DNA from: an uncultured Clostridium sp.
Lineage (GTDB): Bacteria > Bacillota > Clostridia > Clostridiales > Clostridiaceae
Length of the DNA stretch: 47,261 nucleotides
NCBI GenBank assembly: GCA_934746015.1
Contig: CAKVEW010000026.1
Span: 1 to 47,261 of the forward strand
Direction: 5' to 3'
The notes below the pieces were generated by a model, which searched no databases, was not told where the DNA came from, and saw only the letters and a list, made by a program, of their open reading frames with translations. Made by a program: the position numbers and the translations under genes. Below, piece by piece: positions 1-7,921 of this stretch (positions within the stretch are counted from its first letter, which is position 1; each line of letters opens with the position of its first letter).

Positions 1-30
1 TTCAAGTGATTTAACTACAAAATTAACAAA

Positions 31-63
31 AAGGATATTTTCATTTTTGAAAATATCCTTTTT
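31..63 (+). terminator. Rho-independent terminator, possibly bidirectional
   Basis: A perfect 13-bp stem (31-43 with 48-60, loop TTTT) is followed by a T run ending at 63. An A run at 28-32 would give the opposite strand a T tail as well. It probably ends a plus-strand gene lying before the window. Confidence 0.75.
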
Positions 64-111
64 GTCTACAGTCTGAATAATATATTTATATATTATTTTC
101 AAGGAGGAGCT

Positions 112-594
112 ATGAAAAAACAAATTAATATTGAGGCATGTGAAAAAAACTATTTATATTTTACTTCAATTGAAAAAGTCTTAAGCTTTTACTCATTAAA
201 GAATTGCTATTTAACTCTTCGCTTTGAAGATATTGATTTAAACAGCTATAAATCTGTTTCTGTATTTTTTAAAAATATTAAAACACGTGAAATTCTTAAG
301 TGTGTTTTTGAAATAGAAGAGAATAATTTAGTTATAGATTTAAGAAGTCTAAATAATCTATGCACAAACTATGAATTTAGTATAGTAATCATTTTAGATG
401 ATTATAAGTATTCTACTTGTGTTTATCCAAAGTTAAGATTGAATAATAATAAAGAAACATCTATTACATCATCATTATCTGATAATTCTAATATACAATG
501 GTTTTTGCGAGTCTTAGAGAATGGCAAATTAAGATTATCTACTATATATTTATTTTCTTATTTAGAAGAAGATAATAATAAAATTATACTATAA
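112..594 (+). CDS. Hypothetical protein, 160 aa
   Basis: I do not recognise this protein. It starts at ATG 112 behind a strong ribosome site (AAGGAGG, 101-107). The product is soluble and Asn/Leu/Ile-rich, with no signal peptide, membrane segment or metal motif visible. Hydrophobic strands alternate with charged turns through residues 30-110, which suggests a mainly beta domain. The leader holds a perfect AT-only hairpin (76-84 with 89-97), and TTGTCT (62-67) with TTTATA (85-90) is a weak promoter candidate. It converges on the minus-strand gene at 625 through a shared terminator that contains its stop codon. Codon use matches the low-GC neighbourhood. Confidence 0.7.
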   Translation: MKKQINIEACEKNYLYFTSIEKVLSFYSLKNCYLTLRFEDIDLNSYKSVSVFFKNIKTREILKCVFEIEENNLVIDLRSLNNLCTNYEFSIVIILDDYKYSTCVYPKLRLNNNKETSITSSLSDNSNIQWFLRVLENGKLRLSTIYLFSYLEEDNNKIIL

Positions 595-627
595 GAAATG
601 GTACATATTTCTATGTACCATTTCTTA
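592..627. terminator. Bidirectional terminator shared by convergent genes
   Basis: A perfect 16-bp inverted repeat (592-607 with 612-627) has the 4-base loop TTTC. The plus-strand gene's TAA (592-594) and the minus-strand gene's TAA (complement of 625-627) are the outer ends of the two arms, so the same bases encode both stops and the hairpin. Confidence 0.8.
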
Positions 628-822
628 GTAATATTTTGAATTTAATTGTATTAAATAACACTCTTCAGAACAATAAACATTTAACTTTTCATCACTTATA
701 TAAACTTGTCCATTACTTATTACACTATTGCACACATTACAAATTAAATCATGATTAATTTCTTTTTCATAACTAGTATTTTCTTTATTTAGTTTATCAA
801 AAACGCCTTTTATTTTATACAT
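625..822 (-). CDS. Small zinc-finger-like hypothetical protein, 65 aa
   Basis: I do not recognise the family. Four cysteines form a CxxC pair (CNVC, residues 28-31) and a CxxxC pair (CSEEC, residues 51-55) about 20 residues apart, which is the spacing of a treble-clef or FCS-type zinc finger. The N-terminal 25 residues are charged. The start is supported by AGGTGG about 6 bases before ATG. It is the last of four minus-strand genes running 2167 to 625. A DNA- or protein-binding role is possible but not shown. Confidence 0.65.
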   Translation of the reverse strand: MYKIKGVFDKLNKENTSYEKEINHDLICNVCNSVISNGQVYISDEKLNVYCSEECYLIQLNSKYY

Positions 823-850
823 AAATCCACCTACTACTAATAATAACTAT

Positions 851-884
851 ATTTATGTTATTATCGGTGTATTTATGTTATTAT
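851..884. repeat. 14-bp direct repeat, period 20
   Basis: ATTTATGTTATTAT occurs at 851-864 and again at 871-884. The second copy overlaps the 3' end of the minus-strand gene at 881. It may be a simple AT-rich duplication. I see no promoter in it. Confidence 0.5.
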
Positions 885-1393
885 TTATATAACTTATTTA
901 TTCTAGATATTTCTATATACTTCCCAATATTCGTATATTCATTATAGAATAGAGGAAATTTCAAATTATAATTTCCCCATATTGTAACTGGGTCTTTATA
1001 AAAATAGAATGTAATAAAAAACAATTCTCTAGCACATAATTTTGTGAACAATTTAATATATTTTTTATCATTAATCTTGTAATAATTATCATTATCATTT
1101 ACTATCTGAATAACTTCATCAAATAATATATTATCTTCAATACTTAAATTACTTTTTATAAAAGTTATACTATTATCATTTAATTTATTTTTATAAAAGT
1201 CAATAATTAAATTACCCTCATTTATTTCATAAAATTCTTCAAATGCCTTAATAAAATAATCTTCATTTTCACATTCATTATTTATATGGGATAATTCAAT
1301 ATGCTTAAAATTATCAAAGCCTTCTAAAATATTGTTAAATTTAATATTTATAATATTTTTAAAATTTAAATTATTAACTGGTTCTAATTTCAT
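881..1393 (-). CDS. Hypothetical protein, 170 aa
   Basis: I do not recognise this protein. It is acidic and Asn/Ile/Phe-rich with no membrane segment or signal peptide. The C-terminal third is aromatic-rich and includes the sequence YFYKDPVTIWGNY near residue 130. The start is well supported (AAGGAG, then 7 bases, then ATG). It lies 20 bp after the 57-aa gene and probably shares its transcript. Nothing in the sequence identifies its role. Confidence 0.65.
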   Translation of the reverse strand: MKLEPVNNLNFKNIINIKFNNILEGFDNFKHIELSHINNECENEDYFIKAFEEFYEINEGNLIIDFYKNKLNDNSITFIKSNLSIEDNILFDEVIQIVNDNDNYYKINDKKYIKLFTKLCARELFFITFYFYKDPVTIWGNYNLKFPLFYNEYTNIGKYIEISRINKLYK

Positions 1394-1413
1394 TCAAAAT
1401 CTCCTTAGGATAT

Positions 1414-1587
1414 TTAATTCCATTTATTAAGTTGAGCTCTTACTTCTTTTATAAGTTCATTTAAGCTATCACCTTCTATCTCCTTTGATTCATTTAAAGT
1501 GTTATTCTTAACAACTTGTTTATACCTAATTACTTTACTATGATCAATATTCCAAAGTTCATAAATTCTGCTTTTTTTAATATCCAT
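1414..1587 (-). CDS. Hypothetical protein, 57 aa
   Basis: Small basic/acidic protein of unknown family. An upstream in-frame GTG at 1596 is possible, but the AAGGTG box lies 6 bases before the ATG at 1587, so I place the start there. The C-terminal half (GDSLNELIKEVRAQLNKW) looks like an amphipathic helix. It sits 19 bp after the 186-aa gene and before the 170-aa gene, so it is probably co-transcribed with both. Confidence 0.6.
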   Translation of the reverse strand: MDIKKSRIYELWNIDHSKVIRYKQVVKNNTLNESKEIEGDSLNELIKEVRAQLNKWN

Positions 1588-1606
1588 TTTTCTCACCTTC
1601 GCATTA

Positions 1607-2167
1607 TTAAACTTTAAAAATAGCCTTTAAGTTTCCATCTTTATCAATAGATGAAATCCCTACCTTATTCTTAATAGTTTCACTATCTTTAAATAAATAT
1701 GCATCATAGTGAAAAATATTTTTTATTACATCTCTTACATTATATATTATTAATACTTCATACTTAATAGATTTTAATGAAGAACTAATAATATTATTTA
1801 AAAAATCAATTCTTTTAAAAGATGAAACTTCCAATATCACCACATACCCAATATTAGGTCTACTATTAACTTTGTTAATTAAACCATGTATTACTGATAT
1901 ATCTTTACTTAAATCTACTTCCCTTGTTATATTAACCTTTGTTGAGGAAGTGCTAATAGTATTAAACTCATATTCCTTCCAATTTATTTCAATGCTTCCG
2001 TCTTCACTCTTATTGCTTGAGACAAAATATCCCAATAATTTACCTAATGTAATAAAATATCTATTCTCTTGATCTATTATATCTTTACTCTTCTGGTATA
2101 TACTTAACCCTAAATTGACATAATTTCTTATAAATCCATTAAATAATATCATTAAATCTATGTCCAT
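1607..2167 (-). CDS. Hypothetical protein, 186 aa
   Basis: I do not recognise this protein. It is soluble, with an alpha-helical N-terminus (residues 1-45) and an alternating beta/alpha C-terminal part containing buried strands such as YVVILEVSS and YEVLIIYNV, which suggests a small alpha/beta domain. The start has a very strong site (AAAGGAGG, 8 bases, ATG). It is first in the minus-strand set 1607/1414/881/625. A 23-base sequence at 2251-2273, nearly identical to one near the PucR gene, lies about 85 bp upstream. Confidence 0.65.
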   Translation of the reverse strand: MDIDLMILFNGFIRNYVNLGLSIYQKSKDIIDQENRYFITLGKLLGYFVSSNKSEDGSIEINWKEYEFNTISTSSTKVNITREVDLSKDISVIHGLINKVNSRPNIGYVVILEVSSFKRIDFLNNIISSSLKSIKYEVLIIYNVRDVIKNIFHYDAYLFKDSETIKNKVGISSIDKDGNLKAIFKV

Positions 2168-2250
2168 TATATATCCTCCTTTGTTGCTATTTATACTTAT
2201 ATTCTAACATTTATTTTATAACTTCACCACTTTATATTTATTTTATACTT

Positions 2251-2273
2251 ATTTACGAGTATATTATTTAAGA
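2251..2273 (-). promoter_or_regulatory. 23-base conserved intergenic motif, copy 1
   Basis: This sequence matches 16660-16682 at 22 of 23 bases, in the same orientation. Its core on the minus strand is AATACTCGTAAAT-like, with TAC and GTA arms around a 2-base centre. In both copies a -10-like hexamer (TAAAAT here, TATAAT in copy 2) follows at the same distance. It lies in the 287-bp gap 2168-2454, which otherwise holds only the permease terminator and AT-rich sequence. It could be an operator or activator site. No known box fits it. Confidence 0.4.
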
Positions 2274-2387
2274 TTAAAAGCTTATTTATTTTTAAATATC
2301 TTATAATTAATTATCTTAAATTTATATATTATTAATATATATAGTGTGTTATTTTAATTTTCCATTTTTTTAAAGTGTTTAGTTTAT

Positions 2388-2426
2388 AAAAAAAGTAGTT
2401 GAACTTAGATTATAAATTCAACTACT
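2388..2426 (-). terminator. Terminator of the catabolic operon
   Basis: A 10-bp stem (2394-2403 with 2417-2426) on the minus strand is followed by a run of seven T. It lies 29 bp after the permease stop and closes the eleven-gene operon. Confidence 0.85.
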
Positions 2427-2454
2427 AACTTTTCTATAAATTCATTAATTTCAA

Positions 2455-3756
2455 TTATTCTTCTTCCTTATTATGACTTTGATCTATCTCATCTCTATAT
2501 CTAATTTTATATTCTTCATTTAATAATCCAAGTTTACTAAAAGTATAAATTATAAGTGATAAAATCATACCAATTACAGCTGCAAGTACCATTCCACTAA
2601 CACTTACTGCTCCAATTGTAACTGTAGCTCCACATGTTCCAACTAAAAATGTAATTGCACCTAAAGCTAAATTATAGTTCTTAGAATAGTCAACTTGTTG
2701 CTCAACTAACATTCTTATACCAGATATAATAATTACACCATACAAGTATAAAGTCATTCCACCCATTACTGCAGAAGGGATAGTTTGAATAACAATTGAT
2801 ATCTTTCCAATAAGAGAGAATATAATTGCAAGTATAGCAGCTCCTCTAATAACCCATACTGAAAATACTTTTGTTATAGCCATAACACCAATGTTTTCAC
2901 CGTAACTTGTATTTGGAGGTGAACCAACACATCCAGACATTAGGTTACTAAGACCTTCTGCTAAGAAAGATCTGTGTAATCCTGGATCTTTTATAACATT
3001 TTTTCCTATAACATTTCCAGTAACCATTAGATCTCCAATATGCTCAGCTATTACAACTAAGCAAGCAGGAGCAATAATCAGCATTGCATTAATATCGAAT
3101 TTTGGTGCAGTAAATGTAGGAATCTTAAACCATGGAGCAGCTGCTATAACTGAAAAATCAACCATGCCCATAAAGCATGAAAAAATATATCCTGCAACTA
3201 CTGCAATAAGAATAGGGATTACTTGTATAAAACCTCTAAATAATAATGACCCAATAACTGCTACACCTAAAGTAAACATAGCTACTATAATTACATCCGC
3301 ACTTTTCCCTCCAAGTAAGCCAGCTTGTTCTGCAGCAACAGGTCCAAGTTCAATACCTATAGTTGCTATAACTGCACCTACAACTGGTGGAGGAAGTGCT
3401 ATATCTAACCATCTAGTACCAACAGATCTAATTATAAGGGATAATACGAGATATAGTACTCCTAGAAAAAGGAATCCACTTTGAGCATATGAATAGTCAC
3501 CATATTCCTTAATTACTAGTAATACTGGAGAAATAAATGCAAAACTTGATCCAAGATACATTGGAATTTTTCCTTTCGTAATATAGGAGTATAGCATTGT
3601 TCCAATACCATTCATAAGTAATGCGATGGATGGATCTACTCCAAAGAGGATTGGGACAAGAATAGTGGCACCAAACATTGCAGTTAAGTGTTGAAAACTT
3701 AGAGGCAATGTTTGAAGTAAAGGTAATTTTTCGTCTACACCGATAGTACGTCTCAT
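2455..3756 (-). CDS. NCS2 nucleobase permease, uracil (UraA) type
   Basis: Membrane transporter of the nucleobase/cation symporter-2 family, 433 aa with about 12-14 hydrophobic segments. The segment VVIAEHIGDLMVTGNVIGK and the following NTSYGENIGVMAIT carry the two membrane glutamates (AEH and ENIGV) of the UraA/PyrP group. Xanthine permeases of this family have a QNNGV-type motif at the second site instead. Uracil or another pyrimidine-like ring is therefore a better substrate guess than xanthine. The start is placed at the ATG at 3756, behind AGGAG. The ATG at 3774 has no ribosome site. It is last in the operon, 36 bp after the Mo subunit. The exact substrate is not proven. Confidence 0.9.
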   Translation of the reverse strand: MRRTIGVDEKLPLLQTLPLSFQHLTAMFGATILVPILFGVDPSIALLMNGIGTMLYSYITKGKIPMYLGSSFAFISPVLLVIKEYGDYSYAQSGFLFLGVLYLVLSLIIRSVGTRWLDIALPPPVVGAVIATIGIELGPVAAEQAGLLGGKSADVIIVAMFTLGVAVIGSLLFRGFIQVIPILIAVVAGYIFSCFMGMVDFSVIAAAPWFKIPTFTAPKFDINAMLIIAPACLVVIAEHIGDLMVTGNVIGKNVIKDPGLHRSFLAEGLSNLMSGCVGSPPNTSYGENIGVMAITKVFSVWVIRGAAILAIIFSLIGKISIVIQTIPSAVMGGMTLYLYGVIIISGIRMLVEQQVDYSKNYNLALGAITFLVGTCGATVTIGAVSVSGMVLAAVIGMILSLIIYTFSKLGLLNEEYKIRYRDEIDQSHNKEEE

Positions 3757-3792
3757 TAATTCACTCTCCTTCATATATAATAAAAATTTTGT

Positions 3793-6135
3793 TTACCTTT
3801 TATTTAATGCCATATATACTTTATCTGCAGTAAATGGAAGTTCATATATTTCCACTCCTGTAGCATCAGCTATTGCATTACCTATAACTGATGTAATTGA
3901 AATCATAGGATGCTCAGCACAGCCTCTTGCTCCATATGGGCCATCAAGTTGTGGAGTTTCTACGAAGTGAAGTTCTATCTTTCCTGGTAAGTCTTGCATT
4001 GTAGGAATCTTATAATCCACGAAATTTCTAGTGAGTAATCTGCCTTTATTATCATAAATCATGCCTTCACATAAAGCTGTTCCTAATCCTTGTATTATTC
4101 CTCCTACTACTTGCCCTTCTAAAAGTATTTTATTCATAACATGTCCTACATCAAAAGCAGATGCTATTTTCAATATTTCTATATCACCTGTGTTTTTATC
4201 TACTTCTAGCTCTATACCATGCGCTCCAAATGTCCAGTCTAAAGCTGGTTTACCTTCTCCTGTTTCTTGATTTAAGAAAGTTAAACCTTGGGCTATACTC
4301 TTTCCTCTTCCTATTAATGGACCTCCAATTGAATTACCATTTGAATAAACATATCCTATAGCTATCTTATTATAAGGAAGTTTATTTTCTGGATGCTGTT
4401 TTACATATACACATTCATCTCCTATTGCTAATTCATGTTTTGCAGCATGAAGAACTATTGATCCTAATTCATAAATCTGCTCTACTAAATCATCACAAGC
4501 TTCTATAATTGCATTGCCTGCAAGAACTGTCATACGACTTGCAACAGTTTGCCAATCATAAGGTGCTGTATCTGTATTTGTTTCATTAACTACATGGATT
4601 TTTTCTAAAGGAATACTAAGTCTCTCAGCTATAATTTGAGCTAAAACTGTATAGGTTCCTTGTCCATAATCAATACCACCAACATTAAATTTAACTGAAC
4701 CATCTTCATTCATCTGAATTAATGCAGAAGATGCTGACCAAGAAGGCATTGCAGGAGCTTTATGAAGAACTGCTATTCCTTTTCCTTTATATTTACCTGT
4801 CTTCATTTCATTAGATTTTTCTTCTTCAGTCTTATCTATTCCCCATCTTATACTATCTTTAACAACTCTTAAACATTCTTGAACATTTCCTGTATTTTCA
4901 GTTATTATTTCACCTGTTATAGTCTTAGAACCAGGTTTTAATAAATTCTTCATTCTAAATTCAAATGAATCCATATTTAAAGCTTTAGCTGTTAATTCTC
5001 TTTGTCTTTCTACTGCCCAAAAGAATTCTGCATGACCGAAACCCCTATATGCTGTTCCAAAAATATGATTAGTATAAATTGTATATGAATCTACAAATAT
5101 ATTATCTATTTCATATGGTCCTGCTGCAGAATATCCTGAAGCTCTTCCAATATTTACTCCATAATCTGCATAAGCACCTGCATCCCATAAATATTCAATT
5201 TTCTCTGCTACTATTTTTCCATCTTTATTTACACCTGTTTTTATTTTTGCTACTAATCCTTGTCTACATGGTAGTGTTGATGTTTCTTCTTCTCTTGTAG
5301 GGCAAAGTTTAACTGGTTTACCATTTGCAGCTTTTGAAAGTAAAACTACTAATGGTTCTAAATGAATACCTGCTTTTCCACCAAATCCTCCACCTACATA
5401 TGGAACTATAACTTCTATATCTTGCTTTGGAATTTCTAAAGCAACACTCATTAAATCTCTTATAGCAAATGGTGCTTGTGCACTACTCCATACTTTAATT
5501 TTATTTCCTACTGACCATTTCCCAATTACATTATGAGTTTCCATAGGAACATGAAGAACTTGTGGCTGAGTAAATGTATTTTCTACAATTATATCTGCTT
5601 CATCAAAGCCCTTTTCAATATTCCCTTTTCTTATTTTAAAAAGGTTTGCTATATTTGTTCCTATTACAGGACTAAAAACATTTTCCATCCACTTATTGCT
5701 TGCTATATCTTCATGAACTAAAGGTGATTCTATTTTTAAAGCTTCTTCAACATCTTGCACTACAGGAAGTTCTTCATAAACTATATCAATAAGCTGTATA
5801 GCTTTTTCTGCAGTTTCTACATCAATAGCTGCTACTGCTGCCACTGCCTCTCCGTAATATCTTACTTTATCATATGCTAATATAGGTCTATCTATCATGT
5901 ATATTCCAAGCTTTTGATAAGCATCTTTGCCTGTTAACACTGCTTTTACACCAGGTAATGCTTTAGCTTTCGATACATCTATACTCTTTATTAATGCATG
6001 TGCATAAGGACTTGTTTTAACCTTAGCATATAGCATTCCTTGAAGTTTAATATCATGAACATATTGGGCTTGTCCAGTAACTTTTTCAATACCATCTAAT
6101 CTAGTTACTCCTTTGCCCACGTAATCATAATTCAA
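3793..6135 (-). CDS. Xanthine dehydrogenase-family Mo hydroxylase, molybdenum-binding subunit
   Basis: Catalytic subunit (780 aa) of a molybdopterin hydroxylase that inserts water-derived oxygen into an N-heterocycle. Visible are the N-terminal hammerhead domain (about 10-125), the VGGGFGGK loop (247-254), the TAYRGFG segment with Arg364, the QGTYTVLAQ pterin loop near residue 490, and the late glutamate Glu741 in GCAEHP, which corresponds to the catalytic base of the family. The start is TTG with GGAGG 7 bases before it. An out-of-frame ATG follows. It lies 45 bp after the 2Fe-2S subunit. The usual name would be XdhA, but the UraA-type permease and carbamoyltransferase neighbours leave the substrate open. 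Confidence 0.93.
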   Translation of the reverse strand: MNYDYVGKGVTRLDGIEKVTGQAQYVHDIKLQGMLYAKVKTSPYAHALIKSIDVSKAKALPGVKAVLTGKDAYQKLGIYMIDRPILAYDKVRYYGEAVAAVAAIDVETAEKAIQLIDIVYEELPVVQDVEEALKIESPLVHEDIASNKWMENVFSPVIGTNIANLFKIRKGNIEKGFDEADIIVENTFTQPQVLHVPMETHNVIGKWSVGNKIKVWSSAQAPFAIRDLMSVALEIPKQDIEVIVPYVGGGFGGKAGIHLEPLVVLLSKAANGKPVKLCPTREEETSTLPCRQGLVAKIKTGVNKDGKIVAEKIEYLWDAGAYADYGVNIGRASGYSAAGPYEIDNIFVDSYTIYTNHIFGTAYRGFGHAEFFWAVERQRELTAKALNMDSFEFRMKNLLKPGSKTITGEIITENTGNVQECLRVVKDSIRWGIDKTEEEKSNEMKTGKYKGKGIAVLHKAPAMPSWSASSALIQMNEDGSVKFNVGGIDYGQGTYTVLAQIIAERLSIPLEKIHVVNETNTDTAPYDWQTVASRMTVLAGNAIIEACDDLVEQIYELGSIVLHAAKHELAIGDECVYVKQHPENKLPYNKIAIGYVYSNGNSIGGPLIGRGKSIAQGLTFLNQETGEGKPALDWTFGAHGIELEVDKNTGDIEILKIASAFDVGHVMNKILLEGQVVGGIIQGLGTALCEGMIYDNKGRLLTRNFVDYKIPTMQDLPGKIELHFVETPQLDGPYGARGCAEHPMISITSVIGNAIADATGVEIYELPFTADKVYMALNKR

Positions 6136-6180
6136 AGCTATTCCTCCCTCATAAGAAATTAAAATTATATCATCGATTCT

Positions 6181-6642
6181 CTATTCTTCTATTGCCTCTT
6201 CAACAGATTTAATAATAGATTCATAACCTGTACATCTGCATAGATTTCCCTGCATAGCTTCTTTTATTTCTTCTCTATTTGGATTAGGATTTTTGTTTAA
6301 TAAAGCTCTTGCAGACATTATCATACCTGGAGTACAGAAACCACATTGAAGCCCATTATTTTTAATAAATGACTCTTGAAGTTTCGAAATATTACCATTT
6401 TTAGCTTCACCTTCAATTGTTTCAACACATCCTTCAGCAGCCTCTAAAGCCATAACTAAACATGAATTGACAGCATTCCCATTAAGAATAACAGTACAAG
6501 CTCCACATTCTCCTGCTCCACATCCTTCCTTTGTTCCTGTCAATTCTAATTCTTCTCTTAATAACCAAAGTAATGTTTTATTTGGTTCTACTTCTACAAA
6601 AACCTCTTCTCCATTTACATATAGATGTAATTTTTCTTTCAT
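6181..6642 (-). CDS. Mo hydroxylase [2Fe-2S] subunit
   Basis: Small electron-transfer subunit (153 aa) with two [2Fe-2S] clusters. The plant-ferredoxin-type cluster uses Cys41, Cys46, Cys49 and Cys61 (CGAGECGAC). The second, alpha-helical cluster uses Cys100, Cys103, Cys135 and Cys137 (CGFC and CRC). All eight ligands are present, and length is normal for the CoxS/XdhC family. ATG sits behind GGAGGG that is part of the FAD subunit's last codons, one base separating the genes, so the two are translationally coupled. It passes electrons from the Mo centre to the FAD subunit. Confidence 0.95.
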   Translation of the reverse strand: MKEKLHLYVNGEEVFVEVEPNKTLLWLLREELELTGTKEGCGAGECGACTVILNGNAVNSCLVMALEAAEGCVETIEGEAKNGNISKLQESFIKNNGLQCGFCTPGMIMSARALLNKNPNPNREEIKEAMQGNLCRCTGYESIIKSVEEAIEE

Positions 6643-6643
6643 T

Positions 6644-7480
6644 TTATCCCTCCGAACTTAATTCTTCTAAGATCTGATTTGATAAATATTTTGCCATAGC
6701 AATTCTGAATTCTTTGCTTGCCCTTTGATCACTTATAGGATTTATAGAAGTTATAATTTTTTCAATTATACCTTGTATATTATTTTTTACATCATATTTA
6801 TTAAATTGATTAAAATCTTCTATTACAATTGGTGTTGGTGCTGCAGCAGTTATGGAAACGTTTAACCCATTATCATTTTTTAAGAACATTGAAACCCCTA
6901 TTTGAGCTAAATCATGTCCTTTTATTCTTGACCTTCTTCTATACTTTCCAATGCCTTCGATACTTGGAAAAATAATTTTACTAATTAGTTCATTTTCCTT
7001 TAACACTGTTCTTTTAACTCCTAAAAAAAAGTCTTTCAAAGGTACAATTCTTTTGTTACTTTTAGATAAGATCTCTAGTTTACCTTCAAGAACAATAGAT
7101 GGTCCCAGCATATCTCCTCCAGGAGACGCATTGCATATATTACCTATAAGGGTAGCTCTATTCCTAAGTAAACTATTAGCCAATGTTTTAGCAGCTTGAA
7201 TTAATATTTCATATTTTTCATTAATAATATTTGAATTTATTACTTCATTTAAAGAAACTGCTGCACCTATTTCAAGCCCCTTATCTACTGAATAATTAAT
7301 TGCTTTTAATTCTTGTATATTCTTAATATCCATTAAATAATTACAGTTTATTAATCTATCCTTTAGTGCAATAATAAGATCTGTACCACCAGCTAATATT
7401 TTTAAGTCCTTGCCATAGCCATCTAAGAGTTCTAAAGCTTCTTTTATACTTTCTGGTCTCAAGTACTGAAGTTCTTGCAA
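6644..7480 (-). CDS. Mo hydroxylase FAD-binding subunit
   Basis: FAD subunit (278 aa) of the three-subunit molybdenum hydroxylase, CoxM/XdhB type. The FAD motifs LAGGTDL (near residue 30) and RNRATLIGNICNASPGGD (near 107-124) are intact. The C-terminal CO-dehydrogenase flavoprotein domain follows. It starts with TTG at 7480 behind GGAGGG with a 6-base gap. The gene is preceded by a 96-bp gap with an internal hairpin (7511-7562), the longest gap in the operon. The electron acceptor, NAD or ferredoxin, cannot be read from the sequence. Confidence 0.94.
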   Translation of the reverse strand: MQELQYLRPESIKEALELLDGYGKDLKILAGGTDLIIALKDRLINCNYLMDIKNIQELKAINYSVDKGLEIGAAVSLNEVINSNIINEKYEILIQAAKTLANSLLRNRATLIGNICNASPGGDMLGPSIVLEGKLEILSKSNKRIVPLKDFFLGVKRTVLKENELISKIIFPSIEGIGKYRRRSRIKGHDLAQIGVSMFLKNDNGLNVSITAAAPTPIVIEDFNQFNKYDVKNNIQGIIEKIITSINPISDQRASKEFRIAMAKYLSNQILEELSSEG

Positions 7481-7510
7481 TTTAATCCCTCCATTACATT
7501 TAATTTTTAA

Positions 7511-7562
7511 AAGCTTCTATCATACTAACTTTTATTTATATATTGTAGTACAATAGAAGCTT
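7511..7562 (-). promoter_or_regulatory. Intra-operon hairpin between the DUF35 and FAD-subunit genes
   Basis: A perfect 10-bp inverted repeat (7511-7520 with 7553-7562) encloses a 32-base loop, and on the minus strand it is followed by TTAAAAATT. It could be a partial terminator, a processing stem, or part of an internal promoter. TATGAT inside the loop resembles a -10 box, but no convincing -35 is present. Confidence 0.4.
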
Positions 7563-7576
7563 CGTCTTAATATATT

Positions 7577-7918
7577 CTATTCTATAGGTTTAAAAATGAA
7601 ACCATAACAATCCCTACCAACAGTTTCTTTTATAACTCCTACTGTTGTGTTTAATTTCATTCCTATTTCAAGTTCTTCAGAATCAATTTGTCCACTAGCA
7701 GTTAATCCATTTTCAAATTTAACTATTCCAAAAGCTAGATAAGGTTTCATATAACCTTCTGGAAGATTATACGCTCTTGTATAAGTTAATAATGTTACTT
7801 CTCCCCCTAGTTCAACTTCTTCAAATTCTCTAGCACCACATTTTCTACATACATAATGCTTTGGATGATGAAGTTCACCACAAGTTGTACATTTATAAGC
7901 ATACATCTTTTCACTCAT
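7577..7918 (-). CDS. DUF35 Zn-ribbon/OB-fold protein, thiolase partner
   Basis: A 113-aa protein with an N-terminal rubredoxin-like zinc ribbon (Cys10, Cys13, Cys24, Cys27) and a C-terminal OB fold (about 35-110). Proteins of this family pair with thiolase-fold enzymes: in the archaeal thiolase/HMG-CoA synthase complex, in PhlB of diacetylphloroglucinol synthesis, and in steroid side-chain aldolases. They bridge subunits or admit CoA. Here it lies 3 bp after the thiolase-like gene, with GAGGA ahead of its ATG, so a complex with that protein is very likely. The substrate is unknown. Confidence 0.88.
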   Translation of the reverse strand: MSEKMYAYKCTTCGELHHPKHYVCRKCGAREFEEVELGGEVTLLTYTRAYNLPEGYMKPYLAFGIVKFENGLTASGQIDSEELEIGMKLNTTVGVIKETVGRDCYGFIFKPIE

Positions 7919-7921
7919 CTT

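Noticed and set aside
2251..2273. TACGAGTA resembling the P1 end of a purine riboswitch, also at 16660-16682
   Set aside because: The conserved core with the two loop motifs and TATAATCC-type junction is absent on either strand around both sites.
3793..6135. Several plus-strand frames inside the Mo subunit gene
   Set aside because: They are Leu/Ser-rich mirror readings of the real gene without ribosome sites or recognisable domains.
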